Shown: piece after piece, positions 1 to 8,413 of the stretch
Position numbering within the stretch: the first letter of the stretch is position 1
Layout: every line of letters starts with the position of its first letter
From: Chloroflexota bacterium
Lineage (GTDB): Bacteria > Chloroflexota > Dehalococcoidia > Lucifugimonadales > UBA3495
Assembly: GCA_028874075.1 (NCBI GenBank)
Contig: JAPPLU010000053.1
Span: 1-57,545, forward strand
Direction of reading: 5' to 3'
Length of the DNA: 57,545 nt
Notes under the pieces: model-generated
Seen by the model: only the letters and a program-made list of their open reading frames with translations
What the model was told of the DNA's origin: nothing
The model's database searches: none
Position numbers and translations under genes: made by a program

Positions 1-111
1 CCCCCATCTGTGTCGGTGCGCCGTGAACAGGGTGTTCGGAGCCTATGCCCTGGAAACGGGCATCGTAGCCTCGGCGGCTGGCGACTCCACGAGCCCTGCA
101 ATAAGTTGCCT
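1..111. other. left edge, no gene seen
   Basis: No supportable reading frame in this edge. It ends where the left end of the first TnpB element starts. Confidence 0.4.
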
Positions 112-1761
112 GTATGAGTAACAACCAGCAACAATAGTTAACGATAGATACAGACGACTGGCCTAAAGGAGCGATAGCGGAGACGCAGTTCGCCCTCCTC
201 TCGCTGCCAGCGTGCATGACCAATGGGCCCAGTACCGGTTACTGACACTTACCTCTAGCGACGAACCGTCGGAAAAGCTTACACTTGTCAGTGAGCATTA
301 CCGTGAAGACCATTTCTCTCCAATCCCACCCTTCCAGCGCCGACCGGGCTGCCGGTCAGCAGAGGGGCGCCAACCTGTCTCCGGGGACAGCCCATGGCTG
401 AACTACGGGGCGGAAAGCGCAAGCAAGCAACCACTTGCCCACAGGGCTGGCTCCCCGCCGCCTTCATCGTCCAGTTGGACCTGACGTGCCGCCAGCAGCG
501 CTACGCCCGCCGCTGCGTGGGCATCGCCCGCTTCGTCTACAACCGACTGGTGGCCAACGACCAGGCCGGGCGGGACATTGGCCTGTGGCTCACTCCCCAC
601 GAACTGGAGAAGGAGTTCAACGCCGCCAAGCGCGTCAACCCCTCCCTGGCCTTCATAACCCAGGTCAGCAAGTTCGTGGCTCAGGGGTCCTGCCGCAACT
701 ACCGCAGCGCCCATTCCCGCTGGCTGAACAAGGAAATCAAAGCCCGTAAGCCCGTCATCCACAAGAAGAAACGCACCGGCGCCGGCTCCTTCCTGGCCGC
801 CTCGGGAGTGGCAACCATCAGGTACAACCACCACCGGCGCATCACGCTCCCCTACCTGGGCAGTGTGCGGATGACCCGCTCATTGCCTGAGGGAATCCCC
901 TACGAGGTCACCCTCCGGAGGCAGAACGGCCGCTGGTATGCCTCCGTCGCCTACTGGAAACCGCCCCTAACGCCGCCCCGGCGAGAAACCCAATCGGTGG
1001 GCGGCGTGGACGTGGGCATCAGCCCCCTGGCCGTGGATAGCGGCGGTGAGCATCCCAACTCAAAGAGCCATTACCAGCCGCTCCAGACCGAAAGAGGGCA
1101 GTGGGAGTACCCCAACCCCAGGGGCTATGCGAAGAGCCTCAGGACCCTGCGCCGCTGGCAGCGGGCCTAGGCCCGGCGCACCCCGGGCAGCCGGGGCTGG
1201 TGGGAGGCCCAGCGCCGCATCGACCGGGCCCACCGCAGGGCCAAGGGCCTGCGGGACAACGCCCATCACTACATCAGCAGAGGATTGGTGCAGAAGTACC
1301 ACACTCTCGGAATAGAGACCCTGAACGTCGCTGGCATGGTCCAGGCAGGCCTCCAACCCAAGGCCTTGGCCGACGCCGGAATAGCCGGCCTGCTGCGGCA
1401 GGTCCGATACAAAGCCCAGTGGTACGGGACCCGCATCGTGGAGGCTGACCAGTGGTATCCCAGCAGCAAGACCTGCTCCGCCTGCGGCGCGGCGAACCCG
1501 GAACTGACACGGGAACCCCGGTGGTCATGCCCCGCTTGTGGCGTCATTCACGACCGGAATGAAAACGCAGCTCGCAACCTGCAAAAACTGGCGCTACTCG
1601 CGGTAGGCGAGGATGTAATGCTCCTGGACGGGGGAGCGCTGGCCGGCGGTAATCCTACCGCCGGTGAAACTGCCCCGGAGGAAGGGAGAACCATGCCGAG
1701 AGCAACGGCCAACACCCAGCTCAGGCTGGCCGTGTAACCATTGTTACTCATTTGGATTACC
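112..1761 (+). mobile_element. IS200/IS605-type element carrying tnpB only (family A)
   Basis: Both ends start with the same inward word: ATGAGTAACAA at the left (114 on) and, on the other strand, at the right end (before 1750). The right end also has a short hairpin GTAAC-CATT-GTTAC just after the tnpB stop. A deleted copy with both ends lies at 21263-21713 in the opposite orientation, and right-end pieces lie at 18118, 25957 and 54185; these comparisons define the borders. No tnpA is present, so movement would depend on a transposase elsewhere. The RNA guide of TnpB elements normally comes from the right end; a stem GGCGGTA/TACCGCC at about 1650 fits such a scaffold. Confidence 0.7.
394..1737 (+). 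pseudogene. tnpB: TnpB RNA-guided nuclease, one in-frame amber codon
   Basis: Reads through as a single 447-codon frame except for TAG at 1168-1170 (codon 259). TnpB proteins are RNA-guided DNA nucleases of IS605-type elements. Visible parts are the N-terminal helical region, RuvC-I (GGVDVGIS), RuvC-II (LGIETLNVAG), a four-Cys zinc ribbon (CSAC...CPAC) and RuvC-III. RuvC-III reads DRNENAARNL where most TnpBs have DRDxNAAxNI, so the usual third acid is Asn with a Glu next to it. Codons on both sides of the TAG are well preserved, and CAG (Gln) one base away would restore the frame. Either a recent nonsense mutation, a base-calling error at CCAGG, or readthrough. ATG 394 is the most upstream start in the conserved frame. 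Confidence 0.8.
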
Positions 1762-1845
1762 CCCAAACAAGGAAAGGCTCGACTGTACCGAACAGACAAA
1801 GGAAGCTAGAATCTCAACAGACCACCATTGCAATGAAGATACCAC

Positions 1846-2202
1846 ATGGGCATGCTGGAAATCATTATCGAAATCGGCGACCCTGCCGGCACGACCTTTG
1901 AAGAACTCCAAGTCATAGTCGACACAGGCAGCACCAACACGGTAGTCCCCAGGCAGATCCCGGAACGGCTGGGAGTACCCGTAACGGACACCAAGCCCAC
2001 CAGAATCGCCGATGGGTCACTAATAACGTCCCGCATAGGCGACACAATAATCCGACTGGAGGGACAGACCTTTCCCACCCCCGTCACCTTCGCCGAGCCA
2101 GGAGAACCCGCCGTACTGGGGGTAATCGCCCTAGAGCGAGCAGCGCTGGCCGTCGACCCATTGGAACAAAGGCTGGTGCCCACCAACCTCATGAGGCTTT
2201 AG
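1846..2202 (+). CDS. clan AA (retropepsin-like) aspartic protease family protein
   Basis: A single-domain 118-residue protein with the active-site motif VDTGSTNTVVP at about residue 24 and the family's hydrophobic-hydrophobic-Gly stretches after it (AVLGVIALE), ending in the usual LAVDP...RLVP segment. The length matches stand-alone bacterial retropepsin-like proteins, which work as homodimers; substrates are unknown. The start may be ATG 1846 or ATG 1852. Its TAG stop forms part of the TTAG target site of the adjacent IS5-type element, so the gene is complete but its downstream region has been replaced. Two related proteins lie at 42328 and 47671, neither with an intact active site. Confidence 0.75.
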   Translation: MGMLEIIIEIGDPAGTTFEELQVIVDTGSTNTVVPRQIPERLGVPVTDTKPTRIADGSLITSRIGDTIIRLEGQTFPTPVTFAEPGEPAVLGVIALERAALAVDPLEQRLVPTNLMRL

Positions 2203-3386
2203 GGAACCTCTGAACAAATAGGGGCTTGTGGCATACTAAGGGATAGAGCAGGTTATTATGCGGGAGGAGAGCCATGACCGACCAGCCTACCTTTGCCGAC
2301 TTGGACTATCAGGTCAAGAAACGCAAGACCCGGCGGGAAGAGTTTCTGGAGCGCATGGACTGTCTGATTCCCTGGGAGAGGTTGGAGGAGCGGATTCGAC
2401 CTCATTACTTCCGGGGCCAGCGGGGTCGGCGGCCCTACTTCCTGTCGGTGATACTGCGGGTGCATATAGTACAACTATGCTACAACCTTAGTGACCCGGC
2501 CATGGAGGACCTGCTGTACGAAGCGGAGTCGGTGAGACGCTTTGCCGGACTGAGGTTGTCGGAACCCATCCCCGATGAGAGCACGATACTGCACTTTCGC
2601 CACCTGCTGGAGCGGCATGAGTTGGGCCAGGGGCTGTTTGAGGAGATCAAAAGCCACCTGGCAGAGCAGGGGGTACGGCTCAGGGAAGGAACCATCGTGG
2701 ACGCCACCATCATCGCGGCGCCGTCGTCCTCCAAGAACCTTTCTGGGGAACGGGACCCGGAGATGCGCCAGGTGAAGAAGGGGAACCAGTATTACTTCGG
2801 GATGAAGCTGCACATCGGGGTGGATGCGGAGACGGGGATAGTCCACAGCCTGAGCACTACCTCTGCCAACGTGCATGACGTGACCGAGGCCCACCGGTTG
2901 TTCCACGGCGGGGAGAAACAGGTGTGGGGCTATGCGGGCTACGTCGGAGTGCAGAAGCGAAAGGAGAACCTGGACCTGGAGGTGGATTGGCAGGTGGCCA
3001 TGAGGCCGGGGAAGCGGCGGAAGTTGGAACCGGACAGTGGGGAGGCAGTGGCGGAAAAGGCCAAGGCCTCAGTACGGGCCAAGGTGGAACACCCCTTCCT
3101 GGACCTGAAGCAGATCTTCGGGTATGCCAAAGTACGCTACCGGGGATTGGCCAAGAACACCCAACGAATGGCCCTGCTGCTGGGGTTGTCCAACCTGAAA
3201 CGGGCTCAGACCCTGATAGCTGGCTGACCCAGGGGGAGGTGCGCCTCTCGAACCTGGAATACCCCAAAAGCTGGGGTTCAGGTAGGATTACAAAAGCAAT
3301 AAAACGGTAAGCTCGAGGACACCGACTCTCGCGGCAAGCCCTTATACCTAGAGAAAACCCATGAATCTCAATTGTTCAGACGTTCC
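2203..3386 (+). mobile_element. IS5-family insertion sequence with TTAG target duplication
   Basis: Imperfect terminal inverted repeats GGAACCTCTGAACAA (2203 on) and, on the other strand, GGAACGTCTGAACAA (from 3386 inward) bound a 1184-bp unit with one transposase gene. TTAG flanks both ends (2199-2202 and 3387-3390), fitting the YTAR target of the IS5 group. The left TTAG includes the stop codon of the preceding gene. Confidence 0.88.
2274..3227 (+). CDS. IS5-family DDE transposase, probable catalytic-site mutant
   Basis: 317 residues, normal for the IS5 group. The N-terminal domain has the usual PHY...GRRPY segment, and the catalytic core has D143 (VDATII) and the C-terminal VEHPF...K block with the expected Glu. 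The second catalytic Asp of this group normally sits in a WGDAGY-type motif; here the codon is TAT (VWGYAGYVG, Tyr220), one base from GAT. If the reading is right the enzyme is inactive although the element ends and target duplication are intact. The start is ATG 2274, preceded by GGAGGAGAG. It fills the element almost completely. Confidence 0.88.
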   Translation: MTDQPTFADLDYQVKKRKTRREEFLERMDCLIPWERLEERIRPHYFRGQRGRRPYFLSVILRVHIVQLCYNLSDPAMEDLLYEAESVRRFAGLRLSEPIPDESTILHFRHLLERHELGQGLFEEIKSHLAEQGVRLREGTIVDATIIAAPSSSKNLSGERDPEMRQVKKGNQYYFGMKLHIGVDAETGIVHSLSTTSANVHDVTEAHRLFHGGEKQVWGYAGYVGVQKRKENLDLEVDWQVAMRPGKRRKLEPDSGEAVAEKAKASVRAKVEHPFLDLKQIFGYAKVRYRGLAKNTQRMALLLGLSNLKRAQTLIAG

Positions 3387-3390
3387 TTAG

Positions 3391-4085
3391 AAAGTCCATG
3401 ACCCTATCTTGGACATGAACACCGGTAGGAGTGGGCCGGCACTCCCAACATCCACCAACCCTCACAGATGTCGAATAAAAGATTCTGCACAACGAATCGC
3501 AATTAAAAAAGATTCATTGTGCAAAGCCCCGCCACTGCCTCTTGATCCTTATGGACTACTGCCCAGCCCGATTCCCCCTCAGTGCTTGCAGCTGTTTGCT
3601 GCCCGACGCTCTTAGCGTGTCCAGAAACCGGGTCGCACTCAGTATCGAGAGCCGATACGCCGCCTGCCGTTAGAAGCCCTGGGACGCTGGCACGAACTCT
3701 CCGGCGGCAAACGTTTTGGTCTTACCGGCCGGGTAACCTGGCATCATGCCAAGGTCAGTGCAAATACGATTGACGCCAATCGTTAAACAAGACGCATGGG
3801 CAACTGTGGTGGGCGGACCTCTTGCTCAACACCCGGCAGATCACCTGGGTCCCTGACCCACCGCTCACTTGTTGCCAGTTTTTCGAATTGGTTCAATCAT
3901 GGCTTTGGTCTGTACTCCGGAAGCAAAAGCGCTGCTTCTGACCAATAGAAGTGACTAATGGATGACCACCTACAATATCGCTTTTCTGGAACCTGCCAGA
4001 CTGGCCAACAATGCACAGCATTTACCCGAATTTCCAGAATGGACGGATTGGCTACCACACTGGGGCTGAAGTCCCGAAGGGTTTC
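3391..4085. other. gene-free stretch
   Basis: About 700 bases with frequent stops in all frames and lower GC than the neighbours. I see no gene, terminator or repeat. It ends at a family B TnpB left end (TAACTGCTGGC at 4086). Confidence 0.4.
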
Positions 4086-4821
4086 TAACTGCTGGCTGAA
4101 ATCTACTACTATGTGATGATAGCTGATACTATCTGATGCTCATCATGGCCGTAGTCGGGTCTACTGACAGATACCTGTTGCCTTCAATATGGGCTATTGG
4201 GTACGCTTTCCCCATGTTGAAGTCCCACCGGATTGCCCTGAGGCCCACACTGCAGCAGGAGTCCCTGTTTCTCCAGCACGCCGGTTACGCCCGTTTCGCC
4301 TACAACTGGGCGGCGTCCGAATTCCAGGCTGGCCTGCAAGTTGGAGAGTGGCTGGGTGAACGCTCCCTGAGACCCCGGTTGAACCGGGTCAAGGAGTTGG
4401 TAGCCCCTTGGGGCGCGGCCCTGTCCCAGAACGCCGCCAAGTACGCCATCATTGATTTTGGCCAGTCGGCTGAAGCGTGGGGCCAATACCGCAGGAAGGT
4501 AAAGACTGGCCAGCGGGTTGGTTTTCCCCGCTACAAGCGAAGGAAGCACGAGCAGGGCTTTAGGGCTGACAATGGGCCGGAAACAGTCAGGGTAGAAGGA
4601 AAGACGGTCGTCCTGCCGAAGATTGGCCCGGTGGCCATGGTGGAATACCTGCGGTTTGCCGGTTCCATCCGCGAGGTGACCGTCAACCGGACTTCTGACG
4701 TCTGGTTGGCCTGCTTCTGCGTGGAGGACGGAAAGGCGCCGTCCCCTGTAAAGGAAGGGCCCACCATCGGAATGGACGTGGGCGTGGGCGTGACGGCCAC
4801 CTGCTCCGACGGGAGGGCTTG
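4086..4821 (+). pseudogene. tnpB: TnpB family B element, 5' half only
   Basis: The left end TAACTGCTGGCTGAAATC (4086) is followed by a tnpB start at ATG 4214 (MLKSHRIAL). The frame covers the N-terminal half (FAYNW, FPRYK, FRADNGPETV) through RuvC-I (GMDVGVGVTATCSDG) and then runs into TAACTGCTCGC at 4822, the left end of a second element of the same family. The zinc ribbon and RuvC-II/III are missing, so it cannot be active. The N-terminal half is near-identical in pattern to the fragment at 45230. Confidence 0.8.
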
Positions 4822-6208
4822 TAACTGCTCGCAGAAATCTACACTAATCGGATGTAATATGCTCTAATCTCTCGCTCTCTGCCAATTTCTGCCAGGGTTG
4901 TTTCCGCAGCTGCTGACAGCAGCCTCTAGCGGGTAGCCCTCTGGGGCTACTAAACTGGAAGCAGAGGTGTATGGCGGATGCTGGTCTCCCAGGTAATAGA
5001 GCTTCGACCCAGTCAGCGACAGGAAGAGGCGTTCCGCAGGCATGCCGCCGCGGCCCGGATTGCCCGCAACGATCTCATTGCCCTGTGGCGCGAGGAAGGG
5101 AAACGCCTGCCCGGATTTCGCTTCAAGACTGTGGAACTCCGGCCCCAGGTCAACCGGGTCAAATATGCCGCCCATCCCTGGTTCAGGGAGCTGAGCCAGA
5201 ACGCCGTCAAAGGTGGCATGATCGACGCCGTGGACGCCATCGAGCGGTATTACCGAGGCCAGAACCGCCGCCCGCGTTTCCACAGCCGGAACCGGACCCT
5301 GGCCTTTCGCGCTGACAATGGGCCGGACACGGTGAAGATGGACGGCAAGGCCCTGACCCTACCGGCGAAAGCAGGTGGGGACGTCAGGACCAAGGAACCT
5401 CTCCGGTGGCCAGATAAGGTTATTCGGGAGTGCCGAATCAAGGAGAAAGCCGGCCGGTGGTTTGCCAGTGTCCGGGTGGACGTGAACCCAACAGAGTATC
5501 CGCACCAGTGCGGCAACGGCGTCCTCGGCATTGACCTGGGCCTGAAGACCTTCGCCACCATCGCCTATCCCGATGGCACGATTGAGAAGGTGGACGCTCC
5601 GCAGCCCCTCAGGCGTTCTCTGAAGGCGCTGCGCCGGGCCCAGCGCCGGCTTTCCCGCCGGCGCCAGGGCAGCAGGAACCGGGAGAAGGCCCGACAGGCC
5701 GTCGCCAGGCGACACAGCAGGATGGCTAATATCCGCAAGGACTTCCTGCACCAGATGTCGCACCGCGTGACGGCCAGTGGCCACACTGTCCAGGTGGAAA
5801 GCCTCCCGCTAAGGGGCTGGCAGCGCCGGTGGGGACGGAAGACCTCGGACCTGGCCCCGGCTGAGTTCCTGCGGCAGCTGGAGTACAAGGCCGAGTGGAG
5901 AGGCGGCACATTCGTGAAGGCGGACTGGCACTTCCCCAGCAGCCGGCTCTGCCACGGCTGCGGAACCCAGGGTGGTCCATTGGACCTGAAGGTGCGCCGG
6001 TGGCGCTGTCCTAGCTGTGGTTCCATCCTGGACCGGGACGGCAACGCCGCCCTGAACATTCGAGACTGGCCGGGAGCTACTCGGTCATTGCCTGTGGACG
6101 CCAATGGTAAGACTTCCATTGAGGGAGCCCTGGCGGTAGAAGCAGGAACAGCCTGCCCTGAGACGATTGGTGCAGATTAGTCAGATTAGTGCAGATTTCT
6201 GATAGCGG
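4822..6208 (+). mobile_element. IS605-type element with intact tnpB (family B)
   Basis: The left end TAACTGCTCGCAGAAATC matches those at 4086 and 45102. The right end, a set of short AGATT words finishing in GATAGCGG at 6208, matches ends at 22559 and 47319. It is inserted inside an older copy on its left and inside the 3' part of a small membrane-protein gene on its right. Two hairpins (GCTGCTG-ACA-GCAGC region and GTAGCCC/GGGCTAC at about 4930-4950) lie between the left end and tnpB. Confidence 0.7.
4978..6180 (+). CDS. tnpB: TnpB RNA-guided endonuclease, intact
   Basis: 400 residues, full length for TnpB. The RuvC triad is present: D186 in GIDLGLK, E274 in VQVESL, and the DRDGNAALNI motif at 352-361. 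The zinc ribbon is C325/C328 (CHGC) and C344/C347 (CPSC). A basic bridge helix (LRRSLKALRRAQRRLSRRR) precedes RuvC-II. TnpB cuts DNA next to an element-specific motif under guidance of an RNA made from the element's right end, which helps the element persist. The gene stop (TAG 6178-6180) lies inside the right-end repeats, as is usual because the RNA scaffold overlaps the 3' end of tnpB. This is the only fully intact canonical TnpB in the window. Confidence 0.9.
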   Translation: MLVSQVIELRPSQRQEEAFRRHAAAARIARNDLIALWREEGKRLPGFRFKTVELRPQVNRVKYAAHPWFRELSQNAVKGGMIDAVDAIERYYRGQNRRPRFHSRNRTLAFRADNGPDTVKMDGKALTLPAKAGGDVRTKEPLRWPDKVIRECRIKEKAGRWFASVRVDVNPTEYPHQCGNGVLGIDLGLKTFATIAYPDGTIEKVDAPQPLRRSLKALRRAQRRLSRRRQGSRNREKARQAVARRHSRMANIRKDFLHQMSHRVTASGHTVQVESLPLRGWQRRWGRKTSDLAPAEFLRQLEYKAEWRGGTFVKADWHFPSSRLCHGCGTQGGPLDLKVRRWRCPSCGSILDRDGNAALNIRDWPGATRSLPVDANGKTSIEGALAVEAGTACPETIGAD

Positions 6209-6339
6209 TCAGACACCTTAACCTTATTTTCAGCGCGGCTGAGCTCCATACGCTCCTCTCCGGTGGGGCCTCTCTTGCGGGTGAGCCACCAAATACCAAG
6301 AGCGACTAGGGCAATTCCCAATAACAAGAGCAATGGCAT
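6181..6339 (-). CDS. small single-pass membrane protein, 3' end replaced by IS
   Basis: ATG 6339 is preceded by GAGAAGGAG at good spacing and follows the stop of the upstream small gene by 4 bases. The 52-residue product begins with a hydrophobic helix (MPLLLLLGIALVALGIWWL) followed by a charged tail. From about residue 43 the coding sequence is the right end of the TnpB element ending at 6208, so the original C-terminus is lost and the stop is IS-derived. Last gene of the hyuA-hyuB operon. Function unknown. Confidence 0.55.
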   Translation of the reverse strand: MPLLLLLGIALVALGIWWLTRKRGPTGEERMELSRAENKVKVSDRYQKSALI

Positions 6340-6342
6340 GGG

Positions 6343-6549
6343 TCACTCCTTCTCAACTCGCGCCAACGGATAGATGACCGTGGAAGAACTCTGTGGCATG
6401 ACGATGGCGCTTAGCCGCTCCGTACCGCAGTAGGCAAACCAGAGCAGGTTCTTCTTAAGCAAGCGGGAAGAGATGGGGCGGCGTCCGACTGTGCCGGATC
6501 CCCAAGAAAGGCTATACGTGCTCGCATGACCAAAATAAAACTTTTTCAC
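6343..6549 (-). CDS. small hypothetical protein after hyuB
   Basis: A 68-residue frame starting with GTG 6549 that overlaps the hyuB stop as GTGA, an arrangement that favours translational coupling. The product is basic with no clear membrane helix and no motif I recognise. It ends 4 bases before the start of the next small gene, which supports an operon hyuA-hyuB-this gene-membrane protein. The supporting signal is gene spacing, not homology, so confidence is limited. Confidence 0.4.
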   Translation of the reverse strand: MKKFYFGHASTYSLSWGSGTVGRRPISSRLLKKNLLWFAYCGTERLSAIVMPQSSSTVIYPLARVEKE

Positions 6550-8396
6550 AACGGCAAGTTCCGTTCAATCCACAAACGTTCCTCTTCGTCATCGTCAAAG
6601 TAGATGAAACGGTGGAAGAGCTTAGGTTGCTCCCGGGCCTGGCTCAGGTCTTTACGAAATGCCTCGGTGCCGGAGGCGTCAACCTTCAAGCTTGTGGGGT
6701 CGATGACGACACCGTATTCGGTGCGGGCCGCATCCAAGGAAACGAAGCCACCCAGAACGTCTTTTTCCACCAGGTAAATGTCCCGTTCCAAGGGGTCGCC
6801 CCAGCCGCCGCCTCCGGCGGTGTAGAGGCGCACCAGGTCGCCGGCCTGCCAGTGGTTGTCGTCCGAGAAGGGGCGGATGTCCCTTTCATTATCGCAGCCC
6901 GGGTTCAGCACCACCCTCGACGTCCCCCCGGCCTTGCCGCCAGCCACGCCCCAGGCGGGGAAGCGGTGGTTCTCCACCCGTAATCCAAAGGTGCCTTCCG
7001 AAGCCAGGAGCCGTACGTCCCGAATGATTCCGCAACCGCCCCGGTACTTGCCGGGTCCGCCGGAGTCGGGATTGATGGCGTACCGCTCCATGCGCAGCGG
7101 GTACTCCATGTCCATGAACTCGGCCGGGTAGTTTTCGTTGTGGCGGCTGTACACTGCATCGATACCGTCGGCCAGGGGACGGGCTCCGTGTCCCACTGCG
7201 ATGCCGTCGGTGCAGAGCAGCCACTCCCCGGTTTCGGCGTCCCTCATCCGCCAGTAGGCGATGACGTAAACGGCCATGGCAGCCATGGTATCGCCGCCGT
7301 TGGCCCGGGCCACCACGGCACGAACAGCGTTCTTCAGCTTGGTAAAGGTGTGGGCCCGGCAGCCCAAGGCCGCCGGCCACCGGGGCAGCAGGATGCTGCC
7401 GGAGCGCAACTTCACCTCGTCCACTGATGCCAGCAGGCCTTGATTCGCCGTAAGGGACGGGTCGTACTGGTGAAAGTGCTGGCCGAAGTAGGCCGCCACC
7501 GCGCCCTCGCTGGCAACGAAGTTGATGGACCCGGGGGCTTGATCGTCGCTGGCAGTTGCGTCCAGGGAGATCTTGTCCCCGGACCGGCTCAACTCCAGGT
7601 GGAAGGAGTGCCAATCATCGCCGACGCCGTCGTTGTCCATGTAGTCCCGGGTTGAGTAGGTGCCCGGGGGTATCAGTTCCAGCGTTTTCTCGCGAATAAA
7701 CTCCGCAGTTTCCTGCTGGTCCTGTTGGAGGGCGGCCAGGGTGGTGTCTTTGCCGAAGCGACGGAAGATTTCCAGGACCCGTTCTTCGGCACGCTGGGCG
7801 GCGGCCATCAGGGCCCGGGTGTCGCCTTCCAGCAGGTCCGGGTAGCGGGAGTTGCGCAGGATAATGCGGTAGGCTTCGTCGTTCAGCCTGCCCTGGTCAA
7901 CGATGCGGATGGGCGGGACCAGGGTGCCGTCGTGAAAGATTTCCGTATTGGCCGGGCCGATACTGCCGGGGCGGGAGCCGCCCAGATCCCAGAAGTGGGC
8001 GAAGGAGTGACAGTAGCCTACCAGTTCCTCTTCAAAAAAGACTGGAGTGATGAACACCATGTCGGGTGTATGGGTGATGCTGCCCCGGGAGATGTAGGGG
8101 TCGTTGTACCAATAGACATCGCCAGTGTGCATGGTTTCCGCTGGGTAATGCTCCCACACGCACCCCATAATGTCGCTGCCCATGGTCTCACCGTAGATTT
8201 CCTCTCCCTCTTGATCCAGGAAGCTGACGGTGTAATCCTTCTTTTCCCGGATGAAAGCCGACATGGCGGTACGTTCGATGATTAGCTCGCATTCAAGCCG
8301 TGCGGAACGCAGGGAACCGCGGATTAGCTGGAGAGTGATAGGGTCTACGGATGGATTCTGGAAGGCGCCTTCATTCTTGGAAGGGGTAGCTGACAT
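6546..8396 (-). CDS. hyuB: hydantoinase B / oxoprolinase-type subunit
   Basis: A HyuB-family protein (N-methylhydantoinase B / 5-oxoprolinase C-terminal half) of 616 residues from ATG 8396. Recognisable family blocks are FLDQEGEEIYG-type near the N-terminus, GDVYWYNDPY, SFAHFWDLGGSRPGS, YMDNDGV and GGPGKYRGGCG. With HyuA it forms an ATP-dependent enzyme that opens cyclic amides (hydantoins, 5-oxoproline or related substrates); the exact substrate cannot be read from sequence. ATG 8396 has GGAGAAGG directly upstream and starts 17 bases after the hyuA stop; an in-frame ATG at 8444 would overlap hyuA and lacks such a site. Confidence 0.9.
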   Translation of the reverse strand: MSATPSKNEGAFQNPSVDPITLQLIRGSLRSARLECELIIERTAMSAFIREKKDYTVSFLDQEGEEIYGETMGSDIMGCVWEHYPAETMHTGDVYWYNDPYISRGSITHTPDMVFITPVFFEEELVGYCHSFAHFWDLGGSRPGSIGPANTEIFHDGTLVPPIRIVDQGRLNDEAYRIILRNSRYPDLLEGDTRALMAAAQRAEERVLEIFRRFGKDTTLAALQQDQQETAEFIREKTLELIPPGTYSTRDYMDNDGVGDDWHSFHLELSRSGDKISLDATASDDQAPGSINFVASEGAVAAYFGQHFHQYDPSLTANQGLLASVDEVKLRSGSILLPRWPAALGCRAHTFTKLKNAVRAVVARANGGDTMAAMAVYVIAYWRMRDAETGEWLLCTDGIAVGHGARPLADGIDAVYSRHNENYPAEFMDMEYPLRMERYAINPDSGGPGKYRGGCGIIRDVRLLASEGTFGLRVENHRFPAWGVAGGKAGGTSRVVLNPGCDNERDIRPFSDDNHWQAGDLVRLYTAGGGGWGDPLERDIYLVEKDVLGGFVSLDAARTEYGVVIDPTSLKVDASGTEAFRKDLSQAREQPKLFHRFIYFDDDEEERLWIERNLPL

Positions 8397-8413
8397 GATA
8401 ACCTTCTCCAAGG

